From contig NZ_CATNLZ010000032.1 in the NCBI RefSeq assembly GCF_950101795.1, forward strand, positions 1-64,000: 64,000 bases of DNA, read 5' to 3'. Origin of the DNA: Nocardioides sp. T2.26MG-1 (GTDB lineage: Bacteria > Actinomycetota > Actinomycetes > Propionibacteriales > Nocardioidaceae). Shown piece after piece: positions 7,126-14,858 of the stretch (its first letter is position 1; each line of letters starts with the position of its first letter). The notes below the pieces were generated by a model. That model saw nothing but the letters and a program-made list of their open reading frames with translations, did not search any database and had not been told where the DNA came from. The translations under genes and the position numbers were made by a program.

Positions 7126-8401
7126 GGTCGGGGTCGTCGGCGGGATAGCTGCGCACCGGGCCGGCGGGGGTCTCGGCGGTCTCGAACCGGACCGTCACCA
7201 CGCCCCGGCCGGAGCCCCACACCCAGCCGCGGCCCATCTCGGCGTGCACGACGTCCATCCCGGGTGCCCAGGTACGGCGCGAGTGGGACGGCACCTCGAT
7301 CTCGGGCAGCTCCTCGTCCTCGGCGGTGGTCTCCCCGAACAGGTCCTCCTGGATCCAGTCGGCCAGGCCAGAGACGCCGACGCCGAGCAGCCGCACCCCG
7401 GCGGAGGTGTCGAGGTCGGTGAGCAGCCCACGGGCCAGCCGAGCGACCGTCCCGGGGCTGTCGGTGGGGGAGGAGAGCGTGGTGGACCGGCTCAGCGTGG
7501 TGAAGTCGTGCAGCCGCACCTTGATCGTGACCGTGCGCCCCGACAGGCCGTGCTTGCGCAGCCGGGCCGCCACCTCGCCGGCCTGGCGGGTGAGCAGGCC
7601 CTCCATCAGCCTGCGGTCGGTGAGGTCGGTGTCGTAGGTGCCCTCGACGCTCACCGACTTCGTCTCCCGCTCCGGCACCACGGGCCGGTCGTCGTCGGCG
7701 CGGGCCAGCTGGAACAGCCAGTGCCCGCTGGCCTTGCCGAGCAGCCGGACGAGCTCGTCCTCGCTGACGGTCTCGAGCTCGGCCACCGTGTGGATGCCGA
7801 CCCGGCGCAGCCGCTCGGCGGTGGCCGGACCGACGCCGGGGATCACGGTGACGCTCATGGGGCGCAGCAGCTCCTGCTCGGTGCCGGGCGCGACCACCAC
7901 CAGGCCGTCGGGCTTGTCGAGGTCGCTGGCGACCTTGGCCATGAACTTCGAGGTCCCGAGCCCGACCGACGCGGTCAGCCCGCCGGTGACCTCGCTGACC
8001 CCGGCGCGCAGCTGCTCGGCGAACGCCGTGACCGTCGGCACCTCCAGGTCGGGCAGCCCGGCGCGCTCCAGGTCGACGAACGCCTCGTCCAGCGACAGCG
8101 GCTCGACCAGCGGCGAGGCCGCCCGCAGCAGGCGCATCACCTGGTCGCTGGCCGTGCGGTAGGCGTGGAACCGGCCGCTGAGGAACGCCGCGTGCGGGCA
8201 GCGGGAGCGCGCCTCGCGGGTGGACATGGCCGAGCGGACGCCGTACTTGCGGGCCTCGTACGACGCGGTCGACACCACGCCCCGTCCGCCGACCCCGCCG
8301 ACCACGACCGGCTTGCCGCGCAGCGACGGCTTGTCGCGCTGCTCGACGGCCGCGAAGAACGCGTCCAGGTCGAGGTGGAGTACCGACGCTTGGGACCGCA
8401 C
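7076..8401 (-). CDS. dinB: DNA polymerase IV (Y family)
   Basis: Error-prone lesion-bypass polymerase of 441 residues. The palm carries LDLDAFFAAVEQ (metal-binding Asp11, with the steric-gate aromatic next to it) and SLDEAFVDL (Asp105-Glu106). Finger motifs RGVVSTASYEARKYGVRSAMS (two segments of under 20 residues around 40-60) and YRTASDQVM follow, then the helix-hairpin-helix MSVTVIPGVGPATAERLRRVGI and a little-finger domain. The last 90 residues are an actinobacterial extension and no clear clamp-binding pentapeptide is obvious. The GTG at 8401 has TAGGTT (complement of 8408-8413) six bases upstream. Its 3' end overlaps pxpC by 50 bases. No LexA box is apparent. Confidence 0.93.
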   Translation of the reverse strand: MRSQASVLHLDLDAFFAAVEQRDKPSLRGKPVVVGGVGGRGVVSTASYEARKYGVRSAMSTREARSRCPHAAFLSGRFHAYRTASDQVMRLLRAASPLVEPLSLDEAFVDLERAGLPDLEVPTVTAFAEQLRAGVSEVTGGLTASVGLGTSKFMAKVASDLDKPDGLVVVAPGTEQELLRPMSVTVIPGVGPATAERLRRVGIHTVAELETVSEDELVRLLGKASGHWLFQLARADDDRPVVPERETKSVSVEGTYDTDLTDRRLMEGLLTRQAGEVAARLRKHGLSGRTVTIKVRLHDFTTLSRSTTLSSPTDSPGTVARLARGLLTDLDTSAGVRLLGVGVSGLADWIQEDLFGETTAEDEELPEIEVPSHSRRTWAPGMDVVHAEMGRGWVWGSGRGVVTVRFETAETPAGPVRSYPADDPDLSAWQPPAPEDEEEPV

Positions 8402-8527
8402 GCGCGCAACCTACCTGGCAGCGCCGACCGGCCCACCTTCCCTCCACCGTCGGCCTCCCGACCGGGCTCTGCACAGGGGGCGCCGATCAGGCCGCTCGTC
8501 GTCGGACCTCGCGGGGAGGTTCGACCC

Positions 8528-9496
8528 ATGACCACTCGCGCTCCCCGCCCCGCCGGCTCCGTCCTGACCGTCCGCACCCCCGAGGACATGCTGGCCCTGG
8601 TGCCCGTCGTGCTCGGCTTCGCGCCCACCGACTCGATCGTGATGCTCACGTTCGGCGCCGCCCGCCCGTTCCATGCCCGCTGCGACCTCCCGGCCACCGC
8701 CGAGGAGCTGCCCGCGGCGGTCGGCGCGCTGCTCGAGCCGGCACTGGTGCACGGGGTCGCCCGCGTGATCCTGCTCGTCTACACCGACGACGAGCCGCTC
8801 GCCACCGAGGCGGCGTGGTTGCTGTGCGGGGCGTTCGAGCGGGCGGGCGTCTCGGTCGTCGAGGCGCTCCGCACCGACGGGACGCGCTGGTTCCCGGCGC
8901 TCGGGGAGCGCTTCGGCGTGCCGGCGGGAGGCGTGCCGTACGACGTCGACACCCACCCGTTCCGCGCCCAGGCCGTCGCCGAGGGCAGGGTGCTGCACGG
9001 GTCGCGGGACAGCCTGCGCGACACGCTCGCCACCGACCCGGTGGGCACCGGTCGCGTCGTGGCGGCGCTCGCCGGGCTCACCGGCGACCCGCCCGGTCCC
9101 GACCACCGGGCCACGGAGGTCGCCTGGGTGAGCGATCTCGTGCTCACGCACGTGTGGGCGGCGTCGGTCCCCGGGGACGACGACGTCGCCCGGCTCCTGC
9201 GCGGCCTGCTGGACGTGCCGGTCCGCGACGCGGCCGTGGCCTCGCTGACCCGGCCGACCGCGCCCCGGCACGTCGCGTTCTGGGCCGACGTGGTGCGCCG
9301 GACCCCGGTGCCGATGCTCGCGGCCCCGGCCGCGCTCCTCGCGCTGGCGGCCTGGCAGGCCGGGCACGGCGCGCTGGCGTGGTGTGCGCTGGACCGGTGC
9401 GCCGAGGCGGACGACGCCTACCCGCTGGCGTCCCTGGTGGCCCGGGCGCTGGAGCTCGCGCTCGAGCCGGAGGGCTGGGACGGTGCGGTCGAGTGA
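8528..9496 (+). CDS. DUF4192 domain-containing protein
   Basis: A 322-residue protein of the actinobacterial DUF4192 family. The diagnostic N-terminus is TPEDMLALVPVVLGFAPTDSIVMLTF (two adjacent shorter motifs, residues 16-41), with RCDLP soon after. Further landmarks are VARVILLVYTDD near 77-88 and the C-terminal AAPAALLALAAWQAGHGALAW followed by a conserved RCAEADDAYPLA stretch. It has no signal peptide or membrane segment. The biochemical function of the family is unknown. The start ATG is 10 bases past GAGGTTCG. It stands between dinB and the ligase pair without operon overlap. Confidence 0.85.
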   Translation: MTTRAPRPAGSVLTVRTPEDMLALVPVVLGFAPTDSIVMLTFGAARPFHARCDLPATAEELPAAVGALLEPALVHGVARVILLVYTDDEPLATEAAWLLCGAFERAGVSVVEALRTDGTRWFPALGERFGVPAGGVPYDVDTHPFRAQAVAEGRVLHGSRDSLRDTLATDPVGTGRVVAALAGLTGDPPGPDHRATEVAWVSDLVLTHVWAASVPGDDDVARLLRGLLDVPVRDAAVASLTRPTAPRHVAFWADVVRRTPVPMLAAPAALLALAAWQAGHGALAWCALDRCAEADDAYPLASLVARALELALEPEGWDGAVE

Positions 9497-9553
9497 GGGC
9501 GGGTGGGTCGCCACCGGTGCGTGCCGGGGCGCGGTGGGGGGTACCCGCCCGGC

Positions 9554-10702
9554 ATGGCACGCAAGCTCGGCATCGAGGAGGAGCTCCTGCTCCTCGACCC
9601 GGCGACCCGCGAGGTGGTGCCCGCGGCGCCCGCTGTGCTCAAGGAGTTCCGCGAGCACGGCAGCGGTCGGCGGCGGGCGCGAGCCGCCACCGACGAGCTC
9701 GACCAGGAGCTCTTCCGCCACCAGCTCGAGACCCGCACCGACCCGGTGCTGAGCACCGCCGACGCGCTCGACCAGCTCGTGGCCGCCCGCCGCACCGCGG
9801 GTGAGGCCGCGCGTGCCGCCGGGCTCGCGATCGGCGCCTGCGGGATCGTCCCGCTCGGTGGCGACCGCTCCGTGGTCAGCCCCAATGACCGCTACCGCGA
9901 CATGGTCGACACCTTCGGCGAGATCGCCCGCACCGGCGGCACCTGCGGCATGCACGTGCACGTCGACATCGACTCCGACGAGGAGGGTGTCGCCGTCATC
10001 GACCGGATCGCGCCGTGGCTGCCGGTGCTGGTGGCGCTGAGCGCCAACTCCCCGTACGTCGACGGCCGCGACTCCGGCTACGCCTCCTGGCGCGCCCAGG
10101 TCTGGGCACGGTGGCCGAGCGCGGGGCCGACGGAGCCGTTCGGGTCGCTCGAGGGCTACCGCGAGGCCTGTCGGACGCTCCTCGACACGGGCGCCGCCCG
10201 CGACCCCGGGATGCTCTACTTCGACGCCCGGCTCTCGCAGGGCCAACCCACCGTCGAGGTGCGGGTGTGCGACGTGAGCACCGACCCGGTCGTCGCGGTG
10301 ACGATCGCCGCGCTGGTCCGGGCGCTGGTCGAGACGGCGGCCGGCGCCTGGGCGCGCGGGGAGCCCGCCGCGCGGTGGCGTGCCGAGGCGCTCCGGGCGG
10401 CCCACTGGCGCGCGTCCCGGTTCGGCATGGCCGACGCACTGGTCCACCCGCTGGAGCGCGAGTTGCGACCGGCGACGGAGGTGGTCGCGGCGCTGGTCGC
10501 GGCCGTCGAGCCGGTGCTCGCCGGGGCCGGCGACCTCGAGCGCGTCTCCTCGGCCCTGGGACGGGTGATCAGCGCCAACGGTGCCACCCGGCAGCGGGCC
10601 GCGTTCGAGCGCACCGGCCACGTACGCGGGGTCGTCGACGACCTGATCGCGCGCACCGAGGCGTCCTGGCAGACCGACGACACCCGACCCGTGACGCTCT
10701 AG
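9554..10702 (+). CDS. Carboxylate-amine ligase, glutamate-cysteine ligase family 2 (YbdK-like)
   Basis: A 382-residue GCS2-family enzyme. LGIEEELLLLDP at the N-terminus supplies the paired Glu residues that bind metal and ATP. The centre carries GTCGMHVHVDID and SANSPYVDGRDSGYASWR, and the C-terminal third ends with a helical domain. E. coli YbdK joins glutamate and cysteine weakly, and related actinobacterial enzymes make gamma-glutamylcysteine for ergothioneine (EgtA) or unknown amides, so the substrate is open. It ends with a TAG that overlaps the TAGGGT box of the next gene. A second, longer ligase of the same superfamily follows immediately. Confidence 0.85.
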   Translation: MARKLGIEEELLLLDPATREVVPAAPAVLKEFREHGSGRRRARAATDELDQELFRHQLETRTDPVLSTADALDQLVAARRTAGEAARAAGLAIGACGIVPLGGDRSVVSPNDRYRDMVDTFGEIARTGGTCGMHVHVDIDSDEEGVAVIDRIAPWLPVLVALSANSPYVDGRDSGYASWRAQVWARWPSAGPTEPFGSLEGYREACRTLLDTGAARDPGMLYFDARLSQGQPTVEVRVCDVSTDPVVAVTIAALVRALVETAAGAWARGEPAARWRAEALRAAHWRASRFGMADALVHPLERELRPATEVVAALVAAVEPVLAGAGDLERVSSALGRVISANGATRQRAAFERTGHVRGVVDDLIARTEASWQTDDTRPVTL

Positions 10703-10711
10703 GGTCGGGTC

Positions 10712-12175
10712 ATGGGTGAAGAGGTCGAGGCACAGGAGTTCTCCCGCGCCGACCGCACGCGGCACCGCGAGAAGGTGCGCCGCAACCTCGACGTGTTCGC
10801 ACGGATGCTCCGCGAGGCACGGTTCGACACCAACGACCCGATGACCGGCCTGGAGGTGGAGCTCAACCTCGTCGACGAGGAGGGCGACCCGGCGTTGAAG
10901 AACTCCGAGGCGCTCGCGGCCATCGCCGACCCCGACTTCCAGACCGAGCTGGGCCAGTTCAACATCGAGATCAACGTGCCGCCGGCCCGGCTGCGCGAGG
11001 GCGGGTTGACCACGTTCGAGGACCACCTGCGCCGCAGCCTCAACGACGCGGAGAGCAAGTCCGCGGCCGTGGGGGCGCACATGGTGATGATCGGCATCCT
11101 GCCGACCCTCGGCGAGGGTCACATGAGTCTGGACAGCCTCAGCGCCAACCCGCGCTACAAGCTGCTCAGCGAGCAGATCCTCGACGCCCGCGGCGAGGAC
11201 ATCGCGATCTCGATCGACGGTCCCGAACGTCTGCGCACCACCGCCGACTCGATCGTGCCCGAGGCGGCCTGCACCAGCACCCAGTTCCACGTGCAGACCT
11301 CGCCCGACCAGTTCGCGGCGTACTGGAACGCCTCCCAGGCCATCGCGGCCGTGCAGGTCGCCGTCGCCGCGAACTCGCCGTACCTGCTCGGCAAGGAGCT
11401 GTGGCGCGAGACTCGCATCCCGCTGTTCGAGCAGGCCACCGACACCCGCAGCGAGGAGCTCAAGGCCCAGGGGGTGCGGCCACGGGTCTGGTTTGGTGAG
11501 CGCTGGATCACCACGGTGTTCGACCTGTTCGAGGAGAACGTGCGCTACTTCCCGGCGCTGCTCCCGATCACCGACAGCGAGGACCCGCTCGCGGTGCTCG
11601 AGGCCGGAGGCACGCCCACGCTGCCCGAGCTGCGGCTGCACAACGGCACGATCTACCGCTGGAACCGGCCGGTCTACGACATCTCCAACGGCGTGCCGCA
11701 CCTGCGCGTGGAGAACCGCCTGCTCGCGGCCGGGCCGACGGTCGTCGACACGATCGCCAACGCCGCGTTCTACTTCGGCCTGGTCCGTGCCCTCGCCGAG
11801 AGCGAGCGCCCGCTGTGGTCGCAGATGTCCTTCAGCGCCGCCGAGGAGAACTTCCACGTCGCTGCCCGCCAGGGCATCGACGCCCAGGTCTACTGGCCCG
11901 GCGTGGGGCAGGTGCGCGCCACCGAGCTCGTCCTGCGCCGGCTGCTGCCGCTGGCCCAGCAGGGCCTCGAGAGCTGGGGTGCCTCGGGCGCCGAGATCGA
12001 CCGGCTGCTCGGCATCATCGAGCAGCGCTGCCTGATCGGCACCAACGGCGCCGAGTGGTTCGTGCAGCGGGTGCACCAGGCCGGTGGCTCCGACCGCTAC
12101 GACGCGCTCCGCTCGACGCTGCTGGAGTACACCCGCGGCATGCACAGCAACGAGCCGGTCCACACCTGGGTGTGA
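10712..12175 (+). CDS. Glutamate--cysteine ligase family protein (GCS2)
   Basis: A 487-residue member of the glutamate-cysteine ligase superfamily. GLEVELNLVDEEG near residues 47-59 is the metal/nucleotide-binding motif; QFNIEINVPP near 85-94 and STQFHVQTSPDQFA near 190-203 follow. The latter is the substrate-site histidine region. No signal peptide is seen. The ATG is preceded by TAGGGT (10700-10705) and six bases, suggesting its own leaderless transcript from within the end of the previous gene. The product could be gamma-glutamylcysteine or another gamma-glutamyl amide. Actinobacteria usually use mycothiol rather than glutathione, so the role is not obvious. Confidence 0.85.
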   Translation: MGEEVEAQEFSRADRTRHREKVRRNLDVFARMLREARFDTNDPMTGLEVELNLVDEEGDPALKNSEALAAIADPDFQTELGQFNIEINVPPARLREGGLTTFEDHLRRSLNDAESKSAAVGAHMVMIGILPTLGEGHMSLDSLSANPRYKLLSEQILDARGEDIAISIDGPERLRTTADSIVPEAACTSTQFHVQTSPDQFAAYWNASQAIAAVQVAVAANSPYLLGKELWRETRIPLFEQATDTRSEELKAQGVRPRVWFGERWITTVFDLFEENVRYFPALLPITDSEDPLAVLEAGGTPTLPELRLHNGTIYRWNRPVYDISNGVPHLRVENRLLAAGPTVVDTIANAAFYFGLVRALAESERPLWSQMSFSAAEENFHVAARQGIDAQVYWPGVGQVRATELVLRRLLPLAQQGLESWGASGAEIDRLLGIIEQRCLIGTNGAEWFVQRVHQAGGSDRYDALRSTLLEYTRGMHSNEPVHTWV

Positions 12176-12209
12176 CCCCGGCTCTCGGCCGGGCGGCTCG
12201 CCGCTGAGC

Positions 12210-12644
12210 TCAGCGTTGGCGCAGCCGCTTCCACTCCCGGCGTACGCCGCTGCGCGGGTCCACCCAGCCCCGGCGGGTGACCACGACCAGGGTGAGCCCG
12301 ATGCCGGCCTCGGCGGCGGCGGTCCGCGCCGCCGACAGCCAGGCGGCGTCGACGTCCTGCAGCTCGAGCGGGCCCGGGCGGGTCAGCCACAGCATCGGGA
12401 CCGCGCCGCCGCGTTGCCGGGCCCGCTGGATCAGCGCGGCCACGACGTCGGCGCGCAGCGCGTGGTCGAGGTCCTCGTCGGGGTCGTCGGGGTCGGTCGC
12501 GAAGACCTCCTCGGCGCCTCCGGGCGCGCCCACGTGCAGCCGCGCGGGGAACCAGCGGCGCCGCTCGACCCGGACGTGGTCGAGCACCGCGCGCCGCAGC
12601 ACGAGCGCGGCCGCCCGGTCGACGGGCTCGTGGATGCCTTCCAC
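12210..12644 (-). CDS. Conserved hypothetical protein
   Basis: A 144-residue soluble protein I cannot assign to a family. The GTG at 12644 is chosen because AGGAGG lies five bases upstream. It starts MEGIHEPVDRAAALVLRRAV and has an acidic stretch TDPDDPDEDLDHALRAD in the middle. A hydrophobic-charged core, LTLVVVTRRGWVDPRSGVRR, lies near the C-terminus. The run RAVLDHVRVERRRWFPARLHVG looks like a mixed helix and strand. It converges with the ligase gene and is divergent from the universal stress protein gene. A 14-base perfect palindrome, CGCTGAGCTCAGCG, covers its stop codon. Confidence 0.6.
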   Translation of the reverse strand: MEGIHEPVDRAAALVLRRAVLDHVRVERRRWFPARLHVGAPGGAEEVFATDPDDPDEDLDHALRADVVAALIQRARQRGGAVPMLWLTRPGPLELQDVDAAWLSAARTAAAEAGIGLTLVVVTRRGWVDPRSGVRREWKRLRQR

Positions 12645-12786
12645 GGCGTACCTCCTGCGGACAGCGTCCCCGAAACACATCGGGGGCCGTGTCGTTCGTC
12701 CACAGGCTGCGGTCTGCACCGCCGATCGGTTACGGTGCGAGAGGTGGGCAACCGGCCCACGTGGATCAGCTGGACAGGGAGTGTCG

Positions 12787-13188
12787 ATGGGGACCGTCGT
12801 CGTGGGATACGTGCCCAAGCCGGAGGGGGAGGCCGCGCTGCACAAGGCGGTCGAGGAGGCGAAGCTACGCGACGCGAAGCTCGTCGTCGTGAACTCCCAC
12901 CGTGGCGGACAGGAGTTCGACGCCGACACGGCCACCCAGGCCGAGCGTGACCTGGACGCGGTCCGCAAGGTCCTCGACGAGTCCGGGGTGCCCTACGACA
13001 TCCGTCAGCTCGTGCGTGGCTTCGAGCCGGCCGAGGACCTGATCAGCATCGCCGAGGCCAACGACGCCGACCTGATCGTGATCGGGCTGCGCCGCCGCTC
13101 CCCGGTCGGCAAGCTGATCCTCGGCAGCAACGCCCAGCGCGTGCTGCTCGACGCCCACTGCCCGGTGCTCGCGGTCAAGGCCGACTGA
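12787..13188 (+). CDS. Universal stress protein family (UspA)
   Basis: A single-domain Usp protein of 133 residues. The N-terminal strand is GTVVVGYVPKPEGEAALHKA, strand 2 is KLVVVNSHRG and the core strand is ADLIVIGLRRRSPVGKLILGSNAQRVLL. That last segment matches the ATP-binding signature G-x2-G-x9-G-S/T only partly: GLRRRSPVGKLILGSNA. Such proteins dimerise and many bind ATP, acting in dormancy or stress. The start ATG follows a GGACAGGGAG ribosome-binding stretch. The upstream 140 bases, shared with the divergent hypothetical gene, would hold the promoters. Confidence 0.9.
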   Translation: MGTVVVGYVPKPEGEAALHKAVEEAKLRDAKLVVVNSHRGGQEFDADTATQAERDLDAVRKVLDESGVPYDIRQLVRGFEPAEDLISIAEANDADLIVIGLRRRSPVGKLILGSNAQRVLLDAHCPVLAVKAD

Positions 13189-13206
13189 CCCCGCAGCCTC
13201 CTCCGG

Positions 13207-13860
13207 CTAGTCGATCTCCTCGCCCGCGAGGGCGCGGGCGGCCAGCCGCTCCTCCTCGCTGACCTCCCACACCTCGTAGGCGGCGTGCAGGGCGAGCAGG
13301 ATGATCAGGCTGCCCAGGACCAGGTCCGGCCACGGCGAGTCCGTCCACACGGTGACCACGCCCATCGCGATGATCGCCACGTTGACCAGGACGTCGTTGC
13401 GCGCCGACAGGAACGCGGCGCTGCTCAGCGAGCCGCCGTGGTGGCGGACCCGGGTGAGCAGCCAGGCGCTGGTGCCGTTCACCACGATCGCGCCGAGCGA
13501 GGCGAGCACCAGCGGCACCACGTCCGGGACCTCCGGGTCGGTGAACCGCTGGATCGCCTCCCACCCGGCCAGCGAGGCCGGGCCGAGGATGATCAGCGCC
13601 ATCAGCTTGCCGAGCGCCGCGCGCCGGGCGAGCGGCCACCCGAGGGCGACGAAGATCAGCACATTGATCGACGTGTCCTCGAGGAAGTCGACGCTGTCGG
13701 CCAGCAGCGACACCGACCCGGCGGCGAGTGCGACCGTGAACTCCACGAAGAAGTAGGCGAAGTTCAGGCCCGCGACGATCAGCACCGTACGCCGCAGCAG
13801 GCCCGCGTCGAGCCGGTCGGTGTGCGCGCTGTCCTGGGCGTCGCGGTCGTCGGGTGTCAT
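13207..13860 (-). CDS. Cation diffusion facilitator-like transporter, short form
   Basis: A 217-residue membrane protein with about six predicted transmembrane segments (near 24-46, 52-70, 80-100, 118-138, 150-172 and 178-196). It resembles the transmembrane half of CDF efflux pumps: SLLADSVDFLEDT is in the place of the usual LLADSxHxxxD metal site and SARNDVLVN in the place of the second site. The C-terminal cytoplasmic domain of typical CDFs is absent. The substrate is therefore uncertain; Zn, Co or Cd are common for the family. TAGATT eight bases upstream of the ATG (13860) fits a leaderless start. It is divergent from the next gene. Confidence 0.75.
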   Translation of the reverse strand: MTPDDRDAQDSAHTDRLDAGLLRRTVLIVAGLNFAYFFVEFTVALAAGSVSLLADSVDFLEDTSINVLIFVALGWPLARRAALGKLMALIILGPASLAGWEAIQRFTDPEVPDVVPLVLASLGAIVVNGTSAWLLTRVRHHGGSLSSAAFLSARNDVLVNVAIIAMGVVTVWTDSPWPDLVLGSLIILLALHAAYEVWEVSEEERLAARALAGEEID

Positions 13861-13901
13861 CGCCGGGCAATCTACCGCCGGGTCTGCGGCAGGATGGCCC
13901 C

Positions 13902-14468
13902 ATGGCCCTCCACATCACCGGCGACGAGCACGCCGACCAGGTCCTGACCGACGATCCCTTCGCCCTGGTCGTCGGCATGATGCTCGACCAGCAGTACCCG
14001 ATGGAGCACGCGTTCCGTGGCCCGGCGAAGGTGCTGGAGCGGTTCGGCAGCCTCGAGCCGGCCCGGATCGCCGCGGCCGACCCCGAGGAGTTCGCCGCAC
14101 TGTGCAGCACGCCGCCGGCGATCCACCGGTTCCCGGGGTCGATGGCGGCCCGCCTGCAGGAGCTCGCCGCGCTCGTCGAGGAGCGGTACGCCGGCCACGC
14201 GGAGCGGCTGTGGACCGAGGCCGCGACCGGCCAGGACCTGCTCAAGCGCGTGCTGGAGCTGCCGGGCTTCGGCAAGCAGAAGGCGCAGATCTTCGTCGCG
14301 CTGCTGGCCAAGCAGCTCGGCGTACGCCCCGGGGGCTGGGAGTCCGCGGTGGGTGCCTACGCCGAGCCCGGGTACCGGTCGGTGGCGGACGTGGTCGACA
14401 CCGACTCGCTGCAGAAGGTGCGTGACTACAAGAAGCAGAAGAAGGCCGCCGCGAAGGCGGTTGGCTAG
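13902..14468 (+). CDS. HhH-GPD-type base excision DNA repair protein
   Basis: A 188-residue protein of the HhH-GPD superfamily. PFALVVGMMLDQQYPMEHAF near residues 18-37 matches the N-terminal helix of the glycosylase fold. The helix-hairpin-helix is near 120-140 (VLELPGFGKQKAQIFVALLAKQLG). The GPD loop region continues with GGWESAVGAYAEPGYRS, where a catalytic Asp would be expected near VADVVDTDS. The C-terminus is Lys-rich (KKQKKAAAKA). The actual lesion specificity is unknown. CAGGAT (13890-13895) and six bases precede the ATG, matching the leaderless pattern. No iron-sulfur cysteines are present. Confidence 0.85.
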   Translation: MALHITGDEHADQVLTDDPFALVVGMMLDQQYPMEHAFRGPAKVLERFGSLEPARIAAADPEEFAALCSTPPAIHRFPGSMAARLQELAALVEERYAGHAERLWTEAATGQDLLKRVLELPGFGKQKAQIFVALLAKQLGVRPGGWESAVGAYAEPGYRSVADVVDTDSLQKVRDYKKQKKAAAKAVG

Positions 14469-14584
14469 ACCACCTGGGGGCTACTCGCGAGTCATGTCGA
14501 ACTGCGCCTACCGTCACGAGCGGCGAGGCCCTGGATCGACCGAGTTCCCCTCCCAAAGGATCCGTCCCTCTCGGGCCACGCCGG

Positions 14585-14611
14585 GCCCCGCCGTCCGCTG
14601 GTCGGCGGGGC
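14585..14611 (+). terminator. Hairpin terminator downstream of the HhH-GPD gene
   Basis: GCCCCGCCG (14585-14593), a nine-base loop and CGGCGGGGC (14603-14611), followed by TCTCT. It lies 117 bases after the stop codon. Confidence 0.55.
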
Positions 14612-14616
14612 TCTCT

Positions 14617-14704
14617 GCGTCCTGGCCAGCGTCCTGCCCTGCGTCCTGGCCAGCGTCCTGCCCTGCGTCCTGGCCAGCGTCCTGCCCTGCGTCCTGGCCA
14701 GCGT
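14617..14704. repeat. Minisatellite, 24-bp unit x 3.7
   Basis: Three perfect tandem copies of a 24-base unit (14617-14640, 14641-14664, 14665-14688) plus 16 bases of a fourth. Each unit is itself a degenerate duplication of a 12-mer, GCGTCCTGGCCA / GCGTCCTGCCCT. It is non-coding here, though the minus strand reads as an AGQD repeat. Confidence 0.95.
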
Positions 14705-14858
14705 CTGACTCCGGGCCCCGGGTGAGACCTGTCGCCCAGAACCGGGGGACTGGCGAGGATCTCAGGAACCCCGTGGCAGAATGAGGTTCGCGGCTCTTGA
14801 CGTTACCGGGCCTTGCCGCGCCCCGATCCTGGTTCACAGTCGTTGACGAGAGGTGTTC

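Larger units (their letters stand above)
14469..14858. other. Intergenic region upstream of rpoD
   Basis: 390 bases without a gene. It contains a terminator hairpin (14585-14611), a 24-base minisatellite (14617-14704) and then about 150 bases that must hold the rpoD promoter. I do not see a strong -35/-10 pair; TTGACG at 14796 and CAGAAT at 14776 are weak candidates. A GAGAGG ribosome-binding site lies just before the rpoD start. Confidence 0.6.

Noticed and set aside
8411..12163. A 1,250-codon open frame on the minus strand
   Set aside because: It is the antisense of DUF4192 and the two ligase genes, which have clear family motifs. Long antisense frames are expected at this G+C.
12202..12215. 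CGCTGAGCTCAGCG palindrome as a terminator
   Set aside because: It has no loop and no T-tract, so termination is unsupported; kept only as a note in the gene entry.
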